A model generated the notes under the pieces. The model worked only from the letters and a program-made list of their open reading frames with translations. It made no database searches and had not been told where the DNA came from. The translations under genes were made by a program, and so were the position numbers. This document shows, in pieces, positions 24,980 to 32,911 of a stretch of 64,000 bases of DNA. The stretch is taken from the NCBI GenBank assembly GCA_031426435.1, contig JANPLH010000612.1, positions 5,893 to 69,892 of the forward strand. The letters run 5' to 3'. Numbering within the stretch: position 1 is the first letter of the stretch; the number at the start of each line of letters is the position of its first letter. The DNA is from UBA6168 sp031426435. GTDB lineage: Bacteria; Bacteroidota; Bacteroidia; Chitinophagales; Saprospiraceae.

Positions 24980-27253
24980 ATGAAAACTTATGCCATTACC
25001 ATAGGGCTACTGCTTATGGCAGTCACCCTTTTTTGCCAAACGCCGTCCACAGTCTCACGTCGGGTGCTGGAAGCAAAAGCAGCCAAAGCTAAATTTCAAA
25101 CCGTTCAATTATTTGATAATGTTGGTGAGGCAAAATACAACAAAAACCTCAAAAATGCCCTGAAAGGTGGTCAAATGCTCAATTTGAAAACCAAAGAACT
25201 CAAGTTGTTGTATGCCTCAAAGCCCAACAGCTTGACCTTGGAATTGCCCAGTGCACAAAAAAGTGCCATGCGATTGGAATTGGTTCGGCACGACCTGCTG
25301 ACCAGTGATTTTTCGGTAAGGGACAATAAAAGCAAAGGCAAACTGAAGTACCAGCCGGGGGTGTTCTATCATGGCATCGTGCAGGGTTCCAACAATTCCG
25401 TGGCAGCTATTTCTATTTTTGAGAATGAAGTAATAGGGGTAGTCAGCGATGCAGCGGAAGGTCAAATGACCTTGGGAAAAGCAGGGGAGTCCGCCAAAAG
25501 CACCAACTATGTTTTTTACCGTCAACAGGAATTGATACAAGCACCAGGCTTTTCATGTGAGGCAATAAATACGCCCGGCAGCAAGCCAAGCGAACCCACT
25601 AAGGATGGCAACTCCAAAGTGCTGGCAAAATGCGTAAGAGCTTACCTTGAATGTGACTATGATTTGGTCAATGAAAAGGGTGGGGCAACAGGCGCTGTCA
25701 ATTACATAACAGGCCTCATGAACATGGTCTCTACTTTGTACCTAAATGATGCGATTACGCTGAATGTGTCAGAGATTTTTACCTGGACAACACCAGATAC
25801 CTACCCCACCAACAGTAGTTCCAGTGTGCTCACAGCCTTCAAGGCAGCCCGCCCGACGTACAATGGCAACATCGCCCACTTGATAAGCCGGGGAGCTCCA
25901 ACCAACGCAGGCATTGCATACGTTGATGCCCTTTGTACCGCTTATGCTTATGGATATAGCTCCATCGCAAGCACGTATGCTACCGTGCCAACTTATTCCT
26001 GGTCAGTAGGAGTGCTGGCACATGAAATGGGCCATAACCTTGGGTCCCCGCACACCCATGCATGTGTCTGGAATGGCAACAATACCGCCATAGACGGCTG
26101 TGGCCCCCAAATTGGGTCGAACGAAGGTTGCACGGGCCCCATTCCTGTCAAAGGCACCATCATGAGCTATTGTCACATGGTGAATGGTGTCGGCATTGAT
26201 TTTAACCTTGGATTTGGCCCGCAGCCTGGCGATCGCATTCGGGGAGAAGTAAATGCAGCGACTTGCCTAACAACCTGTGGTTCAAGCGGCGGCTGCTCCC
26301 TGACGGTTACTTTATCGGGTGGCACCAGCATTTGCAGTGCTGGCACTGGCATTGTCACTGCCACCTCCACTGGCACCGCTCCTTTTACCTATAGCTGGTC
26401 GAACGGAGGCACCACACAAACCATCAGCGGGCTATCAGCTGGCACCTATAATGTGACCATCACTGATGCAGCAGGTTGCATTGGCACGGGCAGCCGGACC
26501 ATCACCCTTTCTGGATTGACATTGACGACTACTGTCACCAACGAAACCAGCGCTGGCGCCAAAAATGGCGCTATCAATTTGACGGTTGCTGGGGGTACGG
26601 CGCCTCAAACCTATATATGGTCAAATGGCCCTACTACAGAAGATTTAGCAGGCCTGGCTGCCGGCACCTATACGGTCACCGTTACTTCCGCCAATGGTTG
26701 CACGGGCATAAAAAGTGCGACAGTTACTACATCATCTTCCGGCGGGGGAGGCAGTTGTTTGCCTTTGGTCGCATTGCCACATTCCCAGAGCTTTGAGGGT
26801 AATATTGGAACGTGGACGCAAGACACCAACGATGGCATGGACTGGACGGTGAAATCCGGTACTACGCCAACCATCAATTCTGGGCCATCCGCCGCCAGTT
26901 TAGGCAGCTATTATCTATATACCGAAGCTACGGGCAATACTGGAAAACTTTCCCGCATTACCAGCCCCTGCTTCAACCTTGCTTCGGTTGTCAATCCCGT
27001 TATCCGGTTCAATTACCATATGTATGGTGCGCAAATGGGCAGCTTGAAACTGGAAATCAGCACCAATGCCGGAAGCACATGGACCTCAATATGGTCTTTA
27101 AGCGGCAACCAAACCAATGTCTGGCGCACAGCGACAATTTCCTTGAGTAGCTATGCCACACAAACCGCTAAGTTCCGTTTTGTGGCCACCATTGGAGGTG
27201 ACACCAGCGACAAGGCCATAGATGGCATAAACATTCGGTCAAATTCAAATTGA
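24980..27253 (+). CDS. Secreted metzincin metalloprotease with SprB repeats and MAM-like domain
   Basis: The 757-residue protein has a signal peptide (MKTYAITIGLLLMAVTLFCQ). A propeptide-like region extends to about 200. The catalytic domain holds the zinc motif HEMGHNLGSPHTH (first His near 348) with a downstream Met-turn-like IMSYCHM, as in reprolysin-type (M12B-like) enzymes. Two SprB-type repeats follow (APFTYSWSNGGTTQTISGLS and APQTYIWSNGPTTEDLAGLA). The C-terminus is a MAM-like sandwich (SFEGNIGTWTQDTNDGMDWT to GDTSDKAIDGINI). It would cleave extracellular proteins and bind surfaces. No type IX sorting domain is evident. A terminator follows within 40 bases. Confidence 0.9.
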   Translation: MKTYAITIGLLLMAVTLFCQTPSTVSRRVLEAKAAKAKFQTVQLFDNVGEAKYNKNLKNALKGGQMLNLKTKELKLLYASKPNSLTLELPSAQKSAMRLELVRHDLLTSDFSVRDNKSKGKLKYQPGVFYHGIVQGSNNSVAAISIFENEVIGVVSDAAEGQMTLGKAGESAKSTNYVFYRQQELIQAPGFSCEAINTPGSKPSEPTKDGNSKVLAKCVRAYLECDYDLVNEKGGATGAVNYITGLMNMVSTLYLNDAITLNVSEIFTWTTPDTYPTNSSSSVLTAFKAARPTYNGNIAHLISRGAPTNAGIAYVDALCTAYAYGYSSIASTYATVPTYSWSVGVLAHEMGHNLGSPHTHACVWNGNNTAIDGCGPQIGSNEGCTGPIPVKGTIMSYCHMVNGVGIDFNLGFGPQPGDRIRGEVNAATCLTTCGSSGGCSLTVTLSGGTSICSAGTGIVTATSTGTAPFTYSWSNGGTTQTISGLSAGTYNVTITDAAGCIGTGSRTITLSGLTLTTTVTNETSAGAKNGAINLTVAGGTAPQTYIWSNGPTTEDLAGLAAGTYTVTVTSANGCTGIKSATVTTSSSGGGGSCLPLVALPHSQSFEGNIGTWTQDTNDGMDWTVKSGTTPTINSGPSAASLGSYYLYTEATGNTGKLSRITSPCFNLASVVNPVIRFNYHMYGAQMGSLKLEISTNAGSTWTSIWSLSGNQTNVWRTATISLSSYATQTAKFRFVATIGGDTSDKAIDGINIRSNSN

Positions 27254-27290
27254 GGTGACCGCCCTATTGAAATAGTACCTTAAAAAAGCG

Positions 27291-27335
27291 GCCCGTTGCA
27301 TGTCAAAACTGCAACGGGCAGCTTCATTTTTACCA
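27291..27335 (+). terminator. Terminator after the metzincin gene
   Basis: A 10-bp stem GCCCGTTGCA with TGCAACGGGC around a 9-base loop is followed, after a few bases, by CATTTTTA. Confidence 0.7.
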
Positions 27336-27545
27336 AACCATATAAACCAAAAAAACATCAAACAAGCACACCATTCAGTTGTTGCAAGTGTTCCACCCTC
27401 CCAATCAAGCAGCGCCCTTGTAACTACAATAATCGCACAGTACCTTGCTTGAACTTTCGCTTTTTTGGATTGATTTGGCTGCTGCTGGAGTTGAAAACTG
27501 GTAGGCTTGTCACAACTGGTTACTTCATTCTTACAATCCAGTTCC

Positions 27546-27619
27546 CCCGCTGGCAACTGGTCTTCCCTTCACAATTAAAAAACCCAACGCTGGTTTCGCC
27601 CTCCGACCGGACACCAGTA
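27546..27619 (+). repeat. Flanking direct repeat, copy 1
   Basis: Starts with CCCGCTGGCAACTGGTCTTC and ends with CTCCGACCGGACACCAGTA. The same start and end words in the same order and orientation recur at 30202-30260. The two copies bracket the M64 peptidase and TIG protein genes. Confidence 0.75.
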
Positions 27620-27666
27620 TCGTTTCGTCTCATATCTTTTTGGTAAAGATATGAGACGAAACGATA
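27618..27666. repeat. Perfect 22-bp hairpin
   Basis: The arms at 27618-27639 and 27645-27666 are exact reverse complements (TATCGTTTCGTCTCATATCT and two more bases) with a five-base loop. There is no T-run after it, so it is not a simple terminator. It directly abuts the flanking repeat. Confidence 0.85.
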
Positions 27667-27710
27667 GTAGGAACAAGTCAGGATACCTAATCCTGTCCCA
27701 TATCTTTTCT

Positions 27711-27770
27711 AGCCCCAGCGGCGGGGCGCAATATGATAGCTTTCCTTGACAGGTTTCGCTCCGCTGGAGC
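27711..27770. repeat. REP-like CCAGCGG element, two copies in opposite orientation
   Basis: agccccagcggcggggcg at 27711-27728 and, on the other strand, GCTCCAGCGGAGCGAAAC at 27753-27770 share the core CCAGCGG..GCG and are each self-complementary. With the hairpin and flanking repeat they occupy most of the 570-base gap, in which no gene is seen. Confidence 0.5.
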
Positions 27771-27825
27771 TTAGGAGACTAGGTTAACCTGCATTGCTTA
27801 TTACACAACCCCCAACAGCCAACAG

Positions 27826-29061
27826 CTATTTTATCACATATTTTGGCGTCGCATTGAAAGTTTTACTCACAGGTTCGCCGGTGATAATTTCCACCTCAAA
27901 TTTTTTGAAGCGGTTGCCTTCAAACGAAATTCGCAGCGGCTCGCCGTTTTGCCTGACGGCGCTTTCAACAATGACCGTTCCCGATTCATCATAAACACGA
28001 GCTTCCGTGCCCTGGAAAGTTACCTGCTCGAAGATGATTTCGTATTTTTTTAAAAAATCATCGGGAGGACAGGACAGGCAGGGCGGAATGGGCCATCGCA
28101 GGCGCAACCTCGCCCACCAGGCAACTTCAATCGGAATGCGGAAGCACATAAAACTGCCCGGATTCAGCTCGCAAAAGGTGCAATGGTCTTCCAGCAATGC
28201 CCGCATCTCCCTACCGCAGACGGCGCAAAACGGCTGGCTGGAGCTTTTCATCTGGCAAGTTGACTGAGGGCGATAAACCCCAAGGGCTGCATAGCCGCCG
28301 CCCTGCCATAAGCCAACTACGCCCGGCGGGGTGTTCGACGTGGTGGGAATGGGCGTCGCTGCGTTAATCAAATCTCCCCATTTGGTGGTAGCCCGGTTGG
28401 TGTTGATGGTCAGGTTGGCATCATCCGGTTCGCCGCCCGACCAGGTGACGTTGTCGTCGCTGCCGTCGCAAACGTAGCAGGTGTATTCATCTGCCAAAAA
28501 ACCGATCTTGTGCCCAAGCTCGTGGGTGATGATTTGCGCAAAATTGGAAGAAATGGAAGAAAAGACCAGCGTGCCGGCGCACCCGCCCCATTGCGTGTCG
28601 TTGACCAGCACAAAAGTGGCGTCGGATGCTGGCGCATAAGCCGCTGCTTCAAAGCATTTGGCTGGCGAATCGCTGCGTATGCAACGCTCCGCTTCGCCGG
28701 CGGCGGGGTTGCCGTAGCGGCAATCCAATTCCGTATTTTTGAAAATGCCGTCCTTCGGGTGGTCGCATCCGGATTCTTCCGACAGAACGTTGACCCGCCA
28801 GATGTTCAGTGCGCACATCGTTTCCGAGTAGGGAACCAATGCCCTCAAAGCGTCCACCGCTTCGTTCACTTTTTGATTAAAAGTGGCCTGCTGGGCAGCC
28901 GTAAAACCGTCTCCGATAAAAACAATATCGTACTTCTGGGCGGTAGGTCCGTTGCTAAGAACGGACGTGTAATATTGCCCGCCATTGGTCTGGATGTCCA
29001 CCTGTGCAAGCAGGCGAACTGTAAAAAGCAAAATGAAATAGAAAGTAATGGATTTTTTCAT
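27826..29061 (-). CDS. Secreted peptidase of the M64 (IgA peptidase) family
   Basis: The 411-residue protein has a signal peptide (KKSITFYFILLFTVRLLAQ). The family opening DIVFIGDGFTAAQQATFNQK is present, and the zinc site is THELGHKIGFLADEY with the first His near residue 180. It has many cysteines, including CYVCDGSD, CAVCGREM and CPPDD, suggesting disulfides. A C-terminal beta domain of about 90 residues follows. M64 enzymes cleave extracellular proteins. The computed frame starts at 29166, but the first 35 codons translate an intergenic repeat; the ATG at 29061 begins the signal peptide. Its partner is the TIG protein upstream on the same strand. Confidence 0.88.
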   Translation of the reverse strand: MKKSITFYFILLFTVRLLAQVDIQTNGGQYYTSVLSNGPTAQKYDIVFIGDGFTAAQQATFNQKVNEAVDALRALVPYSETMCALNIWRVNVLSEESGCDHPKDGIFKNTELDCRYGNPAAGEAERCIRSDSPAKCFEAAAYAPASDATFVLVNDTQWGGCAGTLVFSSISSNFAQIITHELGHKIGFLADEYTCYVCDGSDDNVTWSGGEPDDANLTINTNRATTKWGDLINAATPIPTTSNTPPGVVGLWQGGGYAALGVYRPQSTCQMKSSSQPFCAVCGREMRALLEDHCTFCELNPGSFMCFRIPIEVAWWARLRLRWPIPPCLSCPPDDFLKKYEIIFEQVTFQGTEARVYDESGTVIVESAVRQNGEPLRISFEGNRFKKFEVEIITGEPVSKTFNATPKYVIK

Positions 29062-29080
29062 GTCAGTAGAATTGGGAAAA

Positions 29081-29160
29081 CTCAAATCCAAATTCAAATT
29101 CAAACGCAAGGCGTGACGTGGGGCTGGGTTTGAATTTGAATTTGGATTTGCGTTTGAATT
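29081..29160. repeat. Word-type inverted repeat (CAAATTC family)
   Basis: The left arm is ctcaaatccaaattcaaatt plus caaacgca; the right arm is tgaatttgaatttggatttg plus cgtttgaa. It fills the gap between the M64 and TIG genes and begins right after the TIG gene stop. Confidence 0.85.
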
Positions 29161-29162
29161 TT

Positions 29163-29894
29163 TCAACGCAACTTGATTTCACTCAAAAATTTTCTTCCCC
29201 TCCTGCCCTCCGGCGTCGTCAAATCCATTCGGGCTGATGCCTCGTAAAAACGGATAACGACCGCCTCTTTCAGGTTGGGAATTTTGACGGGGAAAACGCT
29301 TGGAGATTCTTTCCCTTCCCGGTGGATGCCTGATCCTTCGGGGTTTTCAAAAACCTCAGCCCGCTCTTTGACGGGGTGCGCAATGGAGGCTGAAAAAAGG
29401 AGGTTCCCATTTGCCGCCATGATGTCGTAGGAAAGCTGGAAAGTGCGGGTTGAAAATTGCTGGTCGTACCCGCCGCCATAAGGCTTGTCGCTTACCAGCC
29501 TTAACCTTCCGTCCGTGTTCATTTCCAAAATCAACTGTTTAGCGGTTGCGGGTTGGATTTCAAAAGCAACCCTGCCTACGCTTTTCCCATTTTCGGTGAG
29601 GGAAATCGTCGTGCTTCCTTGTTCCGCCATTCCGATAGCCATCGGGACCAGGACTTCTAGGTGCCCCAGGTCATTTACGCCGATTACGGTAGCGACGGTT
29701 TTTCCAAAAGTCACTTGTAGTCCAGTAGTGCGGTCGAATTTGCCTTGTGAGCGGGCGAGCAAAATGGTTTCGCCGGGAGCGCTTTTTGCTGGCGTCACCG
29801 AGATTTCCCCGCCGCCGCCCTGTGGTGTTTTTTTGAGGTCACAGCGCATGCAAAGCAGCACTGATAGCAACAATAAGGGAAACAGCTTTTTCAT
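29163..29894 (-). CDS. Exported TIG/IPT-like domain protein, probable lipoprotein
   Basis: The 243-residue product has a short hydrophobic signal (KKLFPLLLLSVLLCMRCDLK) with cysteines suited to lipidation, though the lipobox is imperfect. Residues 30-130 resemble a TIG/IPT beta-sandwich (SAPGETILLARSQGKF, TGLQVTFGKTVATVIGV, GHLEVLVPMAIG). The C-terminal half (EIQPATAKQLILEMNTDG to the end) is an unrecognised beta-rich domain. The ATG at 29894 is chosen over the computed 30068 start because it opens the signal. It is followed on the same strand by the M64 gene across a palindrome and is likely its surface partner. Confidence 0.7.
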   Translation of the reverse strand: MKKLFPLLLLSVLLCMRCDLKKTPQGGGGEISVTPAKSAPGETILLARSQGKFDRTTGLQVTFGKTVATVIGVNDLGHLEVLVPMAIGMAEQGSTTISLTENGKSVGRVAFEIQPATAKQLILEMNTDGRLRLVSDKPYGGGYDQQFSTRTFQLSYDIMAANGNLLFSASIAHPVKERAEVFENPEGSGIHREGKESPSVFPVKIPNLKEAVVIRFYEASARMDLTTPEGRRGRKFLSEIKLR

Positions 29895-30359
29895 AAGCAA
29901 TGGAATTGAAGTGATAGGAAATGAGGGGCACAGCAGCGATTTGTCCCCCCTAAAATGAGTTGAAAATAATGGTAAGAAGATTTCACGTTTGCTAAAGCAA
30001 AAACAACAATTATGTATCAACCCACCATCGAAGCAAATATACTGAAAACTACGGAAAAATTTGTGCAATAATCACAGGTTTGTAGTCCTGACACGGTTTG
30101 AAGAAGCGATTGTCTTAACCCTGCTGTCTCAGGGTCTTTCCGGCGTAGTCTTTACTGATTTTTTGCATTGCAACGCTGGTTCTTTTTTGTTTAGTTGCAA
30201 CCCCGCTGGCAACTGGTCTTCCCTTCCCCGCTGGTTACGGTCTCCGACCGAACACCAGTACCACACGTCTCCAACGTGCGTATGCAAAAACTCACCATTT
30301 ACCAATCTTCGCCCCAGAACCATAAAACTTCATGAACGATTGAAATTAGTTTCAATGCG
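29895..30359. other. Intergenic region with flanking repeat copy 2
   Basis: No gene is supported. Frames of 64-100 codons on either strand here lack domains or signal peptides and cross the repeat. The only clear content is the flanking repeat at 30202-30260. Confidence 0.6.
30202..30260 (+). repeat. Flanking direct repeat, copy 2
   Basis: CCCGCTGGCAACTGGTCTTC begins the copy and CTCCGACCGAACACCAGTA ends it; the middle is 15 bases shorter than in copy 1 (27546-27619). Confidence 0.75.
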
Positions 30360-32288
30360 TTAATCTATGCCATCACTGCAACCGCAATCTAGCTTGAGCT
30401 TCACGATGGGCGAGTTGATGATCACATCCTGAATGGGGTTTTCGCAAGTGCATTTATTGGGAACTATGAATTCCAGTTTCCTGGGGCCATAATATACGGC
30501 TTTCAGTATAAAACCATCGGTGGCATCGTCCCACCTGGCCTTTCGTTTTTTGTTGTTTACAAGAACTTCCAACTCGTTGTTATTCACATAATACTTTAAA
30601 ATACCGGTTGTCATGATATGTATATCCGCTATACGCCGGGGACAGTTCATATAGAATGTAGTGTTGTAGTCTTCTACCTTTCCAATGGTAGGGCTACAAT
30701 TGAAATAACCGGTCCGGTCGCTCATCTCGAACCTGTAGGTACCGCTGCCTATCCCCTCCAATACGTATTCTACCCCGTCGGGCTTGACGATGGGCCTGAC
30801 CGCTTGGGCTTGACCATCCATTAAGAGTACGGGTTCCCTTTTATTGGCTTGGTAAAAATCAGTCGAAACCAGCAGTGTAACGCTGTACTCGCCGTCCGAT
30901 GGTGTTGAGCTACCCACTGATGGTGGAGCTTCTTTTCGCACGCACTCCATGCTGATGGTGGTGTCCTTGCTTAGGTAAAGTTCGGCAGGGATGCAGAGGT
31001 ATGAGCCATCCGCCAAGCGGGCCTCTATGCGGTGTTGCCCCTCCGGCAGGGTCATTTTAGCAATGGAAAAATCTCCTTTTGGGAACTGGGAGGTAATGGT
31101 CTGCGGCTGATTGTCCACGCTCACTGTGCCAATGGCCGACCGTGTCAGTATGCCCAACTCAAACCTGGTTTTGGAACAACTAAGCGTATAAGTCGTCGAA
31201 GGGGGGCGCTTGATTTTGAAAGTACCGCCACAGCGCCAGGTGCTGTCGTTGACGGACAAACTATACGTGCTATCTATGATGAGATGAGGGATGACGATAC
31301 CGGATGAATCTTTCGTGAACGACCATTCGGCAGGTGGCGTTCCATTCACCAGTACCGCTGGTGCTTGCAGTCGCCTTCCCATGCGAAAAGTCGCTTCTTC
31401 CACGGTTTCACCAGGCGATGGGTCTAGCAAATGCCGGATGCCCAAGCCTGCTACCACCACCAACGCCAGTCCTGCTGCCAGTGCCATCAGCTTGCCCATG
31501 CCACCCCACGCCAGCAGTGGTTTTTTCTTCTTTTCGGCCTCAAGTTGCGCCAGCAATGCTTGCCATTCAACGGGCTGTTCTTGCACCGGGCTGTATTCTG
31601 TGGTGATGTCCACGGCGAAGTTGTACACCAAATTGTAGTAAACCCGCTCGTTGTCCACCTTTTCTACGGTGGACACCTTCAAGTACAGGGGGAACTTGCC
31701 CACTTTCTTGGGCGTCACTTCAAATACCCATTCCGTGAAAGCGCTCAGCTTTGCTTTCTGGTCGAGGTTGTTCGGTGTCCAGATGTCAAAGGCTGTGCTA
31801 TCCCTTGCCAGCAATTCCACACTCATGATGTCGGTCACATCAATATCATCTACCAATTTGGTGTGCTCGGTCGGCACAAAATTTTTGGTGATATGCTCCC
31901 AGATTGCCCCTATGCGAACCGTGCATGTGGTAGGTAGGTTCACGGTCATGCGGCTGGGGATGTTGTGCATGAGCTTCCCCTTGCCCGAAACATTGGACAG
32001 GAAGTCTTTTTCATCCTTGAATTTGCGGATGCCTTCTATAAGGTTCAATAAACCACTGCGAATCCGGTTGAGTTCGAGGGTATAATCCTCTTGGCCAATG
32101 GTATTGGTTCGGTTTTTTGACTCCAAGGATTTCAACTGGCCAAGCAATTGATACACGTCCTTCACCAAGGGCCGTTCTGCTTCAATCTGATTTGCTTGAA
32201 AATAGGACAAGAGCTGGCGCAACGCCTCCTCTAACTGATTGTCAACGGTTAGGTTGTGGAGGGTGGTGATGAGTGAATTCAGTTCCAT
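30360..32288 (-). CDS. Membrane protein with effector-associated-like N-terminal domain
   Basis: The 642-residue protein has four parts. Residues 1-90 are helical and resemble an effector-associated domain of the EAD11 type (DNQLEEALRQLLSYFQ, LGQLKSLESKNRTNTIGQED, ELNRIRSGLLNLIEGI). Residues 110-240 form a cytoplasmic beta-sandwich (CTVRIGAIWEHIT, WVFEVTPKKVGKFPLYLKVS). One membrane helix lies at about 267-288 (MALAAGLALVVVAGLGI). The rest is a periplasmic series of four or five short beta modules with paired cysteines. EAD domains recruit effectors in bacterial conflict and signalling systems, so this may transmit an envelope signal to a cytoplasmic partner. That is inference; no partner lies next to it. 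Confidence 0.6.
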   Translation of the reverse strand: MELNSLITTLHNLTVDNQLEEALRQLLSYFQANQIEAERPLVKDVYQLLGQLKSLESKNRTNTIGQEDYTLELNRIRSGLLNLIEGIRKFKDEKDFLSNVSGKGKLMHNIPSRMTVNLPTTCTVRIGAIWEHITKNFVPTEHTKLVDDIDVTDIMSVELLARDSTAFDIWTPNNLDQKAKLSAFTEWVFEVTPKKVGKFPLYLKVSTVEKVDNERVYYNLVYNFAVDITTEYSPVQEQPVEWQALLAQLEAEKKKKPLLAWGGMGKLMALAAGLALVVVAGLGIRHLLDPSPGETVEEATFRMGRRLQAPAVLVNGTPPAEWSFTKDSSGIVIPHLIIDSTYSLSVNDSTWRCGGTFKIKRPPSTTYTLSCSKTRFELGILTRSAIGTVSVDNQPQTITSQFPKGDFSIAKMTLPEGQHRIEARLADGSYLCIPAELYLSKDTTISMECVRKEAPPSVGSSTPSDGEYSVTLLVSTDFYQANKREPVLLMDGQAQAVRPIVKPDGVEYVLEGIGSGTYRFEMSDRTGYFNCSPTIGKVEDYNTTFYMNCPRRIADIHIMTTGILKYYVNNNELEVLVNNKKRKARWDDATDGFILKAVYYGPRKLEFIVPNKCTCENPIQDVIINSPIVKLKLDCGCSDGID

Positions 32289-32304
32289 TGCGCCTTAGGG
32301 TTAC

Positions 32305-32482
32305 AATGGTTCATGAAGGTTTCTCGTTTCAGGTTTCAGGGAAGTACCTGCTTGTAACAATTTTGCTTACGTTGATTTGCAATAGAACCCATTCTAAAAA
32401 TGCTATTCATGTCCAATTGAGCACGAAACTCCCGTGAAACCTGAAATCGAAGATTCACGCCAGTAACCCTTCACGAACCATT
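32305..32482. repeat. Word-type inverted repeat (TTTCAGG/CCTGAAA family)
   Basis: The outer arms aatggttcatgaaggt and ccttcacgaaccatt pair, as do the inner gtttcaggtttcaggg and cccgtgaaacctgaaa. The centre of about 80 bases is unpaired. Confidence 0.7.
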
Positions 32483-32595
32483 GGGTTAGAATAATGGCCC
32501 TAATGTCATACTAAAAATTCACTTTTTGAAAATAATCAAGGATTGCAGTGGTATTTGGATGGGGGGCATCTGCCATGCTTCGGGCCCTTTCCCTG

Positions 32596-32715
32596 CTTTT
32601 TTCATTGACAAGCCTTCCAAATCCATTTCTTCCCCCTCCACCCCTTTCGACAAGGGTTCCAAATCAATTTCGTCACCTGCTTTTTTTCATTGACAAGTCT
32701 TCCAAATCCATTTCC
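32596..32715 (+). repeat. Tandem direct repeat, period 42-43 bases, three copies
   Basis: The motif GACAAG followed by TTCCAAATCCATTTC begins at 32607, 32649 and 32692. The first and third copies are also preceded by a shared CTTTTTTCATT-type stretch. Confidence 0.75.
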
Positions 32716-32767
32716 CTGAAAGATATACTTATGGATTCCCATTTGAAGCCCACCAACCCATTTCCCC

Positions 32768-32814
32768 AAAAAACGAAACGGCCCGCCGCAGTGTTTCTCC
32801 TGCGACGGGCCGTT
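32768..32814 (-). terminator. Terminator of the aconitase gene
   Basis: AACGGCCCGCCGCAG pairs with CTGCGACGGGCCGTT with one mismatch and an 8-base loop, and on the minus strand it is followed by TTTCGTTTTTT. Confidence 0.85.
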
Positions 32815-32911
32815 GTTTTGAGCCAGTATAAGTCCGATTAAGTAGGAAAATGTTTGGCGCAAGTGTTTGATAACAGCGCAATTTCCCAATTTCTTAATTT
32901 CCCAATTTCAA

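Larger units (their letters stand above)
32289..32911. other. Gene-free region of repeats between acn and the EAD-like gene
   Basis: It holds an inverted repeat at 32305-32482 (a tggttcatgaaggtttctcg arm against a ccttcacgaacca arm), a three-copy direct repeat at 32596-32715, the acn terminator, and two gaaattggg-type words at 32884-32910 just after the acn stop. Plus-strand frames here have no coding character. Confidence 0.7.

Noticed and set aside
27296..27646. 116-codon plus-strand frame after the metzincin gene
   Set aside because: It begins inside a terminator hairpin, crosses the flanking repeat and has no domain, signal peptide or coding-like composition.
27546..27770. Insertion-sequence remnant
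   Set aside because: Hairpins and repeats are present, but no transposase fragment or target-site duplication could be read.
30061..30363. 100-codon plus-strand frame between the TIG and EAD-like genes
   Set aside because: It contains the second flanking repeat and no recognisable features.
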